DNA of 13,127 nucleotides, taken from Caldilineae bacterium. GTDB lineage: Bacteria > Chloroflexota > Anaerolineae > J102. The position numbers and the translations under genes are program-made. The notes beneath the pieces were generated by a model. That model was given only the letters and a program-made list of their open reading frames with translations. It had not been told where the DNA came from and did no database searches. The stretch covers positions 1 to 13,127 of the forward strand of contig DUEF01000372.1 of NCBI GenBank assembly GCA_011176555.1. The letters run 5' to 3'. Of the stretch, positions 7,460 through 13,127 are shown one piece after another. Numbering within the stretch: the stretch's first letter is position 1; the number at the start of each line of letters is the position of its first letter.

Positions 7460-8126
7460 CACCCTGCTCACTATCTTTCTCTTGTTCGTTCTCGGCATTT
7501 TCGCCTGGTTTGGCTATACGCGCATGTTCCTCGGCATGCTCGCCCAATTCGGCATGTTGGTGCTGGCGGCGGCGGTGGGCAACCCCAATTGGTTGGGCGA
7601 CACCGTCATCCGCATCATCAACCGCATGTACATGCTAACCGACATGATGCTGAATGGCGGCTTTCAGCTTATCGCGGGCGGCGAGTTCAGCGCTGACAAA
7701 TTCGGCGAGATCTTTGCCGTGGCCAAAGTCAAGCCCCCGCTTATCCCGCCCCAAAACGAAGAGATCATCCTCTTTGTCTTGATGCTCTTGCTCATTATCT
7801 CCAGCTTCCTGATTGCCAACCGCATTAAGAAGAAGAGCAGTCTGCTCCTGGGCGTGCTTTTTGGCCTGGCGAATGGCCTGCTGGTGACCTACCTGTTGCT
7901 CCCAGTATTGGGAGGCGGAGAGGGCATTCTGCCCACGCTCGAACCGAAAACGCCGATGGAAGGCGTTCTCGGCGTTCTGCAATTGGCGACCAGGACTTTA
8001 TTGGCTCCCCTTGCTATCGTGTTCGAAAGCCTCGGCTCCTGGGCTATCGTCGTTATCATCCTCGCCATCGTATTCATCGCTGCTGGCAGCGCTCGCGTGA
8101 GCAAAACCAGCGCCAACAAGAGCTAA
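7452..8126 (+). CDS. CvpA-like multi-spanning membrane protein, first of tandem pair
   Basis: Function unknown. The protein has 224 residues and about five membrane segments: roughly 4-20, 25-43, 104-124, 129-152 and 195-212. A loop at about 45-103 connects segments 2 and 3 and contains a Lys/Pro stretch near 92-100. GYTR (21-24) follows the first segment, and GVLFGLANGLLV (134-145) lies in the fourth. That layout resembles CvpA-family proteins, which share an early GYxRG-type turn and a Gly/Asn-rich fourth helix, but the resemblance is by eye only. The C-terminus is short and basic (SKTSANKS). It begins 8 nt before the end of murG and is followed after 1 nt by a gene of similar layout, so it is co-translated with the lipid II genes. 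No Shine-Dalgarno sequence is seen; the leader is A-rich. Confidence 0.75.
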   Translation: MNDTLLTIFLLFVLGIFAWFGYTRMFLGMLAQFGMLVLAAAVGNPNWLGDTVIRIINRMYMLTDMMLNGGFQLIAGGEFSADKFGEIFAVAKVKPPLIPPQNEEIILFVLMLLLIISSFLIANRIKKKSSLLLGVLFGLANGLLVTYLLLPVLGGGEGILPTLEPKTPMEGVLGVLQLATRTLLAPLAIVFESLGSWAIVVIILAIVFIAAGSARVSKTSANKS

Positions 8127-8127
8127 C

Positions 8128-8676
8128 ATGGGCCCTTTCGAAATCCTCTGGCTTGCTGTCACACTGTTTTTCATCATGATTAGTCTGGCACGCGGCTATC
8201 TCAGAGAGCTGGGCGTCACCACGATGATCTTCGTGTCGCTCTTCGTCATCACCGAATTCGGCGTCAAGTATCTGCCGAGGTTGCTCCACAAGGGATACGA
8301 TCTCTTCAACGCCAATCTGGCCCTGCGCACCGAGCAGCACTGGATCGCCATCTCGCTGAGCCTGTTTCTGATCTTTGTCGTCTTCGCCAGCTACGCTGGC
8401 TTCAACACCTTTGCTTTTCGCGGCAAACCGCTTACGGGATTTGCCGGTTTCGTGATCGCTGTGCTGGTAGGCTTGCTCAATGGCTACCTCGTTTCAGGCA
8501 CGTTGTGGTGGTTGCAAGAAATCAACGCCTATCCGGTTGTCGATCTCGGCGTTCTCGTTTTACCCCTGACTACGCCGGCAGAATTCATGGCCCACTACCT
8601 CCCCCAATACCTGGTCCCTTCCATGTTCTGGGCGGTGATGGTGATGGTGATGCTCATTTTGCGAGTACGCAGATGA
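8128..8676 (+). CDS. CvpA-like multi-spanning membrane protein, second of tandem pair
   Basis: Function unknown. The protein has 182 residues and about five membrane segments near 3-20, 28-46, 72-92, 103-129 and 163-180. ARGYLREL (21-28) after the first segment is close to the GYxRG/FxREL turn of CvpA-family proteins, and AVLVGLLNGYLV (111-122) in the fourth segment matches GVLFGLANGLLV of the preceding protein. The same topology and matching motifs suggest that the two genes are paralogues from an old duplication. It starts 1 nt after the first gene's stop and ends in an ATGA overlap with murC. The position between murG and murC is not part of the classical dcw order. A role in envelope assembly is inferred from context only. 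Confidence 0.75.
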   Translation: MGPFEILWLAVTLFFIMISLARGYLRELGVTTMIFVSLFVITEFGVKYLPRLLHKGYDLFNANLALRTEQHWIAISLSLFLIFVVFASYAGFNTFAFRGKPLTGFAGFVIAVLVGLLNGYLVSGTLWWLQEINAYPVVDLGVLVLPLTTPAEFMAHYLPQYLVPSMFWAVMVMVMLILRVRR

Positions 8677-10139
8677 TCGCTATCCCCCAACCTGCTTTAC
8701 CGACTATGACAGCATCCTGGCGCCGACTTTTCCAACTGCCTCCCGCAAAACGCCAGCGCCACCGCATTCATTTGGTGGGCATTGGCGGCACAGGCCTCGC
8801 GCCCATTGCCAATGTTCTGCTGGAGCTCGGCTACCAGGTGAGCGGTAGCGACCGCGAGTCCTCCATCCGCACCGAAGTCCTGGCCGCGGCCGGCGCTACG
8901 ATCCATCTTGGTCACGACGCCAGCAACTTGATTCCTTCCGGCCCCTCATCTGAACCCGACCTGGTGCTGATCTCCTCGGCCATCCCCCTGGACAACCCCG
9001 AAATCCTGGCGGCGCAGGCGCGGGGCATTCCGGTGGTCAAACGCAATGAACTGCTGGGCCCGCTGACCGCGAATCGCACCGTGATCGCTGTGGCGGGCAC
9101 GCATGGCAAAACCACCACCACCGGCATGATCGCCCATCTGCTTACAGGCGCTGGCCTGGAACCTGGCTATATCATCGGCAGCAGCGTGCCGGACTTGGGC
9201 ATGAGCGCCGCGGGCAAAAGCCCCCTGTTTGTGATCGAAGCGGACGAATACGACTACGCCTTCCTCGGCCTCAACCCCAGCACGATCGTGCTCACCAGCC
9301 TGGAGTGGGATCACCCCGACTGCTTCCCCACCCGCGAGGAATACCAGATGGCTTATGGCCAATTTCTGGATCAATTGCGCCCCGGCGGCAATGTCATCTA
9401 TTGCCAGGATGATGCGCCGCTGCCGAATATTTTTCAATTGCCCGAAGAATCCTTGGCCTGGAGCAGTTACGGCATGCGCAATGGCGTCGCCTGGAAAGTG
9501 AGTTCGGTTGAAATGAGTCCAACCGCCACCACCTACGGCCTGCACACCCCCGCCGGAGAACACTACGACGTGCAACTGGCCATCCCCGGGTTGCACAACA
9601 TCCTCAACAGCACCGGTGCGCTCATCGCCGCCAGCCAGGCCGGCGTCCCCCTGACCGAGGCGGTGGCCTTGCTCCGCAGCTATCAGGGAGCAGAACGACG
9701 GTTCGAGATCAAGGGAGAGGTCGGGGATGTGATCGTCATCGACGACTACGCCCACCATCCCACAGAAATCCGCACGACGTTATCCGCGGCCCGCGCCGCG
9801 TACCCTGATCGGGACATCTGGGCGGTGTACCAACCGCACACTTACAGCCGAACTCGCACTTTTCTGGGCGAGTTCGAGGGCGTATTCGCGGCCGCGGATC
9901 AACTCGTAGTCACCGACATCTACGCTGCCAGAGAACCGCAGGATCCGACGATCAACAACCTCCAGGTTATCGCCGCCAGCCGCCACGAACAAGCGCACGC
10001 CATCGACTCGCTACCGCAGGTGCTGGACTATCTGGCCAGCCATGTGCAGCCGCACAGTGTGGTGCTCATCCTCAGCGCCGGCACAGCCACGTGGATCGGC
10101 CCCGAATTGCTCAAGGCGCTGGAGCGTCGTAATGCGTAG
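8673..10139 (+). CDS. murC: UDP-N-acetylmuramate--L-alanine ligase (MurC)
   Basis: Cytoplasmic ligase adding L-Ala to UDP-MurNAc, the first amino acid of the stem peptide. With the ATG at 8673 it has 488 residues, normal for MurC. Motifs: HLVGIGGTGLAPIA (33-46) of the UDP-binding domain, P-loop AGTHGKTTTT (141-150), EADEYD (189-194), LEWDHPDCF (210-218), GLHNILN (306-312), RRFEIKG (342-348), DDYAHHPTE (357-365) and YQPHTYSRTRTF (386-397). GTHGKTT and DDYAHHPTE are diagnostic for MurC. The start at 8673 forms an ATGA overlap with the upstream membrane protein; ATG 8706 is an alternative that would remove 11 residues. An upstream extension in the same frame overlaps a membrane protein and is not credible. 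The TAG stop at 10137-10139 lies inside a heptad repeat. Confidence 0.96.
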   Translation: MIAIPQPALPTMTASWRRLFQLPPAKRQRHRIHLVGIGGTGLAPIANVLLELGYQVSGSDRESSIRTEVLAAAGATIHLGHDASNLIPSGPSSEPDLVLISSAIPLDNPEILAAQARGIPVVKRNELLGPLTANRTVIAVAGTHGKTTTTGMIAHLLTGAGLEPGYIIGSSVPDLGMSAAGKSPLFVIEADEYDYAFLGLNPSTIVLTSLEWDHPDCFPTREEYQMAYGQFLDQLRPGGNVIYCQDDAPLPNIFQLPEESLAWSSYGMRNGVAWKVSSVEMSPTATTYGLHTPAGEHYDVQLAIPGLHNILNSTGALIAASQAGVPLTEAVALLRSYQGAERRFEIKGEVGDVIVIDDYAHHPTEIRTTLSAARAAYPDRDIWAVYQPHTYSRTRTFLGEFEGVFAAADQLVVTDIYAAREPQDPTINNLQVIAASRHEQAHAIDSLPQVLDYLASHVQPHSVVLILSAGTATWIGPELLKALERRNA

Positions 10140-10235
10140 TGCGTGGTGCGTTGCTTGTTTCCCGATCTCCGATGTCTGACCCCCGACCTCGGGGCGACCT
10201 GCCGGTGCGCCCCTACCGTCCTCCGTCCTCCGACC
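10126..10235. repeat. Degenerate 7-bp tandem array at the murC-murB junction, entering murB
   Basis: In one uninterrupted phase the sequence reads gtcgtaa, tgcgtag, tgcgtgg, tgcgttg, cttgttt, cccgatc, tccgatg, tctgacc, cccgacc, tcggggc (10126-10195). The unit changes from TGCGTNG to YCCGAYC without losing the 7-bp register. After about 20 nt a second short run follows: accgtcc, tccgtcc, tccgacc (10215-10235). The array includes the murC stop, the space before murB and, if murB starts at 10172, its first 20 or so codons. The tccgatg and tctgacc units are reverse-complement relatives of the murD-ftsW array. Confidence 0.85.
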
Positions 10236-11179
10236 TGCTTGCGGCATTGACGCCCTTCGGGCGTTACGGCGTCGAACTGGAGACGCCACTGGCCCCGCAC
10301 ACCAGCTTTCGCATCGGCGGCCCCGCAGCCGCCTTACTCACCATCAACCGCTTAGCTCACCTGGAGGCTGCTCTCGACACACTCCACAGCCACAAAACAC
10401 CCTTTCTGCTGCTCGGCGGCGGCTCGAACGTCCTGATCAGCGATGCTGGCGTCCCTGGCGTCGTCATCCTCAACCAGTGCCGCCAAATCCAGTGGCCGCA
10501 AGATGATGCCGAGCCCTTGCTCGTGCAGGTGGAAGCCGGCGCATCCCTGGCCGGTCTGTCCCGCGCCGCCATCCAACGGGGGCTGGCCGGTTTGGCCTGG
10601 GCCGTGAGCATCCCCGGCACAGTGGGCGGCGCAATCGTCGGCAACGCAGGCGCTCATGGCGGCTGTATCGCCGATGTCCTGTACAGCGTCCAGCTGTGGG
10701 AGGATGGTCGGGTCAGCGTGGTTCCGGCCTCGCAGCTCCAATTCGAGTACCGCAGCAGCAGCCTGAAACGCCCGACCGACCAATCTGCTCCCGGCCCGGT
10801 GGTGCTGAGCGCCACCTTCCGGCTGCGCCCCGACCCCGCCGGCGCCGAAGCGCAGCGAGCGCAGTCCTACATCGCGCACCGGCGCCGCACTCAGCCCGTC
10901 GACAAAAGCGCGGGCTCGATCTTCAAAAACCCGCCTGGCGATTACGCCGGTCGGTTGATCGAGGCGGCAGGATTGAAAGGCTTGCGCGTGGGCCAGGTCA
11001 GCGTCAGCGCCTTGCACGCCAATTTCATCGTCACCCACGGTCAGGCCACTGCGGCCGAGGTCGTGCAATTGATGAACCTCATGCGACGGCGAGTTTACGA
11101 ACGATTCGGCGTCATCCTTGAGCCAGAAATTCAGTTCATCGGCGACTGGAGCGCTGGGCCGAGCTTACGTAAAACATAA
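10172..11179 (+). CDS. murB: UDP-N-acetylenolpyruvoylglucosamine reductase (MurB)
   Basis: FAD- and NADPH-dependent enzyme making UDP-MurNAc. From ATG 10172 it has 335 residues. Motifs: TSFRIGGPA (44-52), LGGGSNVLISD (81-91) for FAD binding, GLAWAVSIPGTVGGAIVGNAGAHGG (140-164, split here as the FAD cradle), FEYRSSSLK (191-199), KSAGSIFKNPP (245-255) with the likely catalytic Ser249, and LEPEIQFIG (316-324) with likely catalytic Glu319. The compact layout fits type II MurB. The first 22 or so residues (Pro/Arg-rich, before LLAALTPFGR) come from heptad-repeat DNA and are not conserved-looking. Alternative starts are GTG 10139, touching the murC stop, and GTG 10205. None has a Shine-Dalgarno sequence, so the start is uncertain. 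Confidence 0.95.
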   Translation: MSDPRPRGDLPVRPYRPPSSDLLAALTPFGRYGVELETPLAPHTSFRIGGPAAALLTINRLAHLEAALDTLHSHKTPFLLLGGGSNVLISDAGVPGVVILNQCRQIQWPQDDAEPLLVQVEAGASLAGLSRAAIQRGLAGLAWAVSIPGTVGGAIVGNAGAHGGCIADVLYSVQLWEDGRVSVVPASQLQFEYRSSSLKRPTDQSAPGPVVLSATFRLRPDPAGAEAQRAQSYIAHRRRTQPVDKSAGSIFKNPPGDYAGRLIEAAGLKGLRVGQVSVSALHANFIVTHGQATAAEVVQLMNLMRRRVYERFGVILEPEIQFIGDWSAGPSLRKT

Positions 11180-11204
11180 CGTGGCGAGGCCACAACCAAA
11201 TGGC

Positions 11205-11296
11205 GGCGTGTTCCGTATTGCGTGTTCCGTCAAGTTGGTATCGAGTGAACGGACCACGCACTACGCAACCCGGATTAACGCACACCGCACACACTT
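11205..11296. repeat. Degenerate 7-bp tandem array, murB-ddl spacer, with both orientations
   Basis: Units in one phase are ggcgtgt, tccgtat, tgcgtgt, tccgtca (11205-11232), then weaker agttggt, atcgagt, gaacgga, then ccacgca, ctacgca, acccgga (to 11274) and, shifted by one base, taacgca, caccgca, cacactt (to 11296). The first run carries the TGCGT orientation and the second the reverse complement ACGCA. gcgtgttccgt occurs twice exactly, at 11206-11216 and 11220-11230, a 14-bp (two-unit) period. No gene is visible in the 229-nt spacer 11180-11408. Confidence 0.8.
11212..11267 (+). other. Inverted repeat / possible stem-loop built from heptads
   Basis: tgcgtgttccgt (11219-11230) pairs with acggaccacgca (11249-11260) at 11 of 12 positions around an 18-nt loop. 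Extending one more heptad on each side (11212-11218 with 11261-11267) adds 5 of 7 pairs. No T-run follows, so it does not look like an intrinsic terminator. It could be an RNA structure in the murB-ddl mRNA or simply a by-product of opposed repeat runs. Confidence 0.5.
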
Positions 11297-11313
11297 TGCC
11301 TGGACACTATTCC

Positions 11314-11361
11314 CCGGTTTTCCGGTTTTCCGGTTTACTGGTTTCCCGATCTACCGAAGAA
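11314..11361. repeat. 8-bp tandem repeat (ccggtttt) in the murB-ddl spacer
   Basis: Reads ccggtttt, ccggtttt, ccggttta, ctggtttc, ccgatcta, ccgaagaa. The first two units are identical and the later ones decay progressively. The period is 8 bp, unlike the 7 bp of the neighbouring arrays. Confidence 0.8.
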
Positions 11362-11396
11362 TTACGCTTTACGTTTGACGCACTACATACCTCACT
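11362..11396. repeat. Degenerate 7-bp tandem array just before ddl
   Basis: Reads ttacgct, ttacgtt, tgacgca, ctacata, cctcact, directly abutting the 8-bp array. The remaining 12 nt before the ddl ATG (cccttcccaccc) are C-rich without a Shine-Dalgarno sequence. Confidence 0.7.
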
Positions 11397-11408
11397 CCCT
11401 TCCCACCC

Positions 11409-12476
11409 ATGTCCTCGAAACTCCGAGTCGGCGTCCTGTTTGGCGGACGATCCGGCGAACACGAAGTCAGCTTGATGAGCGCGCAGTCGGTGCTGAACGC
11501 CATCGACAAAACCCGCTATGAGATCACGCGCATTGGCATCGACCATAATGGGCGCTGGCTATTCGGAGGCGATCCCCTGGCGCAGCTTATGCGCGGCGAT
11601 ACCGCGCCCGAAGATGCGCCACGCTGGCCTGGCCCCGAGCACTTCGCTGATCTCGATGTGATCTTCCCGATATTGCATGGCCCGTTTGGCGAGGATGGCA
11701 CGCTGCAAGGGCTGTTGGATCTGGCGGGCGTCCCCTACGTAGGTTGCGGGGTGTTGGCGTCGTCGCTGGCCATGGACAAAGCCGTTTCCCGGATGCTGTT
11801 CCAAAGTCATGGTCTGCCGCAAACGCCCTGGGCGGTCGTGCTCCGCACCCGGTGGGAGACAGATCCAGAGGCCGAACTGGAGCGATTGGCGAGGCAACTG
11901 GCCTTCCCCATGTTCACCAAACCCGCCAACCTGGGCTCCAGCGTCGGCATTCGCCGGGTGAAGGGCCGCGCGGAACTGCGCGCGGGCATCGACGAGGCCG
12001 CCCGCTACGACCGCAAGATCGTAGTGGAACAGGGCGTGGCCAACGCCCGCGAGATTGAGGTTTCGGTTTTGGGTAACGACGAACCGGTAGCTTCGATCCC
12101 CGGCGAGATCGTGCCCAGCAATGAGTTTTATGATTACGCCGCCAAATATCTCAACGGGGCCAGCCGTGAGCTGATCCCCGCTCTCATCACGCCAGAACAA
12201 ACCGAGGCGGTGCGCAGCATGGCGGTGCAAGCATTTAGAGCAGTCGATGGCAGCGGTCTGGCCCGCGCCGATTTTCTGCTGAATGACGACAGCGGCGAGA
12301 TTTTTCTCAACGAAATCAACACGATGCCGGGCTTCACGAGCATCAGCATGTATCCCAAACTGTGGGAGGCGAGCGGCCTTCCCTATCCTCAACTCCTCGA
12401 CCGTTTGATCGAATTGGCGCTGGAACGCCACGCCGAAATCGCCCGCAATCAACACACCTACCAGAGCAGTGCATAA
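11409..12476 (+). CDS. ddl: D-alanine--D-alanine ligase (Ddl)
   Basis: ATP-grasp enzyme condensing two D-Ala molecules into the dipeptide used by MurF. The 355-residue protein shows FGGRSGEHEVS (11-21, Glu17), HGPFGEDGTLQG (90-101), VGCGVLASSLAMDK (111-124), TKPANLGSSVG (170-180), YDYAAKY (241-247), RADF (286-289, Asp288) and FLNEINTMPGFT (299-310, Glu302 and Asn304 as metal ligands). A Tyr in the YDYAAKY loop is the form expected for D-Ala rather than D-Lac as second substrate, so nothing suggests glycopeptide resistance. The start ATG 11409 gives the standard SSKLRVGVLFGGRSGEHEVS N-terminus; no Shine-Dalgarno sequence precedes it. It follows a repeat-filled spacer and precedes ftsQ, the usual ddl-ftsQ order. 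Confidence 0.97.
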   Translation: MSSKLRVGVLFGGRSGEHEVSLMSAQSVLNAIDKTRYEITRIGIDHNGRWLFGGDPLAQLMRGDTAPEDAPRWPGPEHFADLDVIFPILHGPFGEDGTLQGLLDLAGVPYVGCGVLASSLAMDKAVSRMLFQSHGLPQTPWAVVLRTRWETDPEAELERLARQLAFPMFTKPANLGSSVGIRRVKGRAELRAGIDEAARYDRKIVVEQGVANAREIEVSVLGNDEPVASIPGEIVPSNEFYDYAAKYLNGASRELIPALITPEQTEAVRSMAVQAFRAVDGSGLARADFLLNDDSGEIFLNEINTMPGFTSISMYPKLWEASGLPYPQLLDRLIELALERHAEIARNQHTYQSSA

Positions 12477-12484
12477 CGCCTCTT

Positions 12485-12505
12485 TGACGGGTTGATGATT
12501 GCCTA
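12485..12505. repeat. Short heptad-like run in the ddl-ftsQ spacer
   Basis: tgacggg, ttgatga, ttgccta resembles the first units of the mraY-murD array. 12481-12498 matches 3495-3512 at 16 of 18 positions. Only about three units are seen, so support is weak. The rest of the 53-nt spacer (12477-12529) shows no ribosome binding site or hairpin. Confidence 0.35.
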
Positions 12506-12529
12506 TCGTTTCATTCTCCCACCATTTTT

Positions 12530-13127
12530 ATGCCCCGTTATCATCGCAGCGGCCCTGCTCATGTAGGGCCAACCAGCGTTCGAAAACGCCGATCGTCCAA
12601 AAAACGCTTCAGTCGCACCTCGATAGCGGTTCTCGATCCGCGCAAACTCTTCTCCCCCAAGCAGACCCCGACGCCGCGGACGAGGCGGAAAGCCCCGCGT
12701 CAGTCCCTTTTAAGACGGCTGTACGCCAGCCGCGATTGGCATTTCAGCCACGCCCTGGCGCTCGTCCTGTTGGTCGCCGCTCTTTTCGCGACCGGCTACG
12801 GTTTCCTTAGCAACGATTTTTGGGTATACTCTGCAATTGTCTCCAACAACCGCCACACGAGTTCCGAAGAAATTTACAGAGAAGCAGGCATCGATAACTT
12901 CAGCGTTTTCTTTATCGATCCCAGGCAGGTGGTGGAACGACTGAAACAATTGCCCCATGTCCAGGATGCACGCGTGCAAGTCAGACTTCCCGCCCAAGTC
13001 CGCATTCAGGTCAAAGAAAGAGAGCCCATTATTCTGTACCAAATTCAGGGTGACAGCCACTGGATCGACGCTGAGGGCGTGATCATGTCCGCCGTTGAGG
13101 ATCGCACCGACCTGGTGAAGTTGATCG
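12530..13127 (+). CDS. ftsQ: Cell division protein FtsQ (3' end outside window)
   Basis: Bitopic divisome protein linking early and late division proteins. The frame is open from ATG 12530 to the window edge, 199 codons. A long cytoplasmic N-terminal tail (1-70) is very basic, with runs such as VRKRRSSKKR. One membrane segment follows at about 74-94 (HALALVLLVAALFATGYGFL). Then comes a POTRA domain at about 98-170, with SSEEIYREAGI (111-121), LPHVQDARVQVRLP (141-154) and VKEREPI (161-167), and the FtsQ-type continuation HWIDAEGVIM (177-186). The usual VxGN turn at the POTRA start reads IVSNNRHT. An in-frame stop at 12485-12487 and the absence of another ATG fix the start, although no Shine-Dalgarno sequence is visible. 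The rest of the beta domain, and probably ftsA and ftsZ, should lie downstream. Confidence 0.92.
   Translation, partial: MPRYHRSGPAHVGPTSVRKRRSSKKRFSRTSIAVLDPRKLFSPKQTPTPRTRRKAPRQSLLRRLYASRDWHFSHALALVLLVAALFATGYGFLSNDFWVYSAIVSNNRHTSSEEIYREAGIDNFSVFFIDPRQVVERLKQLPHVQDARVQVRLPAQVRIQVKEREPIILYQIQGDSHWIDAEGVIMSAVEDRTDLVKLI

Noticed and set aside
8505..8672. In-frame upstream extension of murC
   Set aside because: It would overlap the end of the second membrane protein by about 170 nt and adds a non-conserved Arg/Pro-rich segment. The ATGA overlap at 8673 is far more likely.
8946..9758. Long minus-strand open frame opposite murC (270 codons)
   Set aside because: It is antisense to strongly conserved MurC motifs, and its Gly/Asp/Val-rich composition is what the complement of GC-rich codons gives. 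No recognisable domain.
11118..11378. Small open frame across the end of murB and the spacer
   Set aside because: It consists of out-of-frame MurB codons followed by repeat DNA; nothing supports a protein.
11205..11396. CRISPR array or mobile-element remnant
   Set aside because: Units of 7-8 bp are contiguous without spacers, and there is no transposase or cas gene or target-site duplication.
11649..12155. D-Ala-D-Lac type ligase (glycopeptide resistance)
   Set aside because: The YDYAAKY loop with Tyr is the ordinary D-Ala-D-Ala form, and the gene sits in the dcw cluster rather than a van-like cluster.
11559..12455. Minus-strand open frame of 298 codons opposite ddl
   Set aside because: Mirror of the Ddl coding frame; no family features, no ribosome binding site.
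12499..12810. Plus-strand open frame of 103 codons before ftsQ
   Set aside because: It overlaps the ftsQ 5' end in another frame and has no domain; the 12530 frame has the membrane segment and POTRA domain.

Overview
The window is an uninterrupted stretch of a division and cell wall (dcw) cluster. All twelve protein genes lie on the + strand, and both ends are cut inside genes. The order is ftsI-type penicillin-binding protein (3' part), murF, mraY, murD, ftsW, murG, two small multi-membrane-spanning proteins resembling the CvpA family, murC, murB, ddl and ftsQ (5' part). Apart from the inserted membrane pair and the lack of murE between ftsI and murF, this is the classical dcw order. Coding sequence is GC-rich and most starts lack a Shine-Dalgarno sequence. 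The organism is probably a member of Chloroflexota (Anaerolineae/Caldilineae-like). That is an inference from protein signatures (MurD NDSIATSPE, MurG YLPD in place of HEQN, FtsW QPDIST) and from the style of the intergenic repeats. It was not tested by any search.

Layout: 2-1042 transpeptidase domain of a class B PBP; 1039-2481 murF (ATGA overlap); 2500-3501 mraY; 3502-3606 heptad-repeat spacer; 3607-5094 murD; 5095-5175 heptad-repeat spacer; 5176-6414 ftsW; 6293-7459 murG, overlapping ftsW by 122 nt; 7452-8126 and 8128-8676 the CvpA-like pair; 8673-10139 murC (ATGA overlap); 10172-11179 murB, whose 5' end lies in a heptad array; 11180-11408 a 229-nt spacer made largely of heptad and octad repeats; 11409-12476 ddl; 12477-12529 short spacer; 12530 to the end ftsQ.

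Function: MurB, MurC, MurD, MurF and Ddl carry out most cytoplasmic steps from UDP-GlcNAc-enolpyruvate to UDP-MurNAc-pentapeptide. MraY and MurG convert this to lipid I and lipid II. FtsW and the FtsI-type PBP polymerise and cross-link septal peptidoglycan, and FtsQ helps recruit or regulate them. The two CvpA-like proteins are embedded in the lipid II segment and are tightly coupled to murG and murC, so a role at the membrane in envelope growth is a reasonable guess but unproven.

The two most unusual things are (i) a family of degenerate 7-bp (once 8-bp) tandem arrays at four or five gene junctions, sometimes in opposite orientation and forming inverted repeats around murB, and (ii) the tandem CvpA-like pair. 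The core enzymes themselves are ordinary, with a few lineage-type substitutions and insertions noted below.
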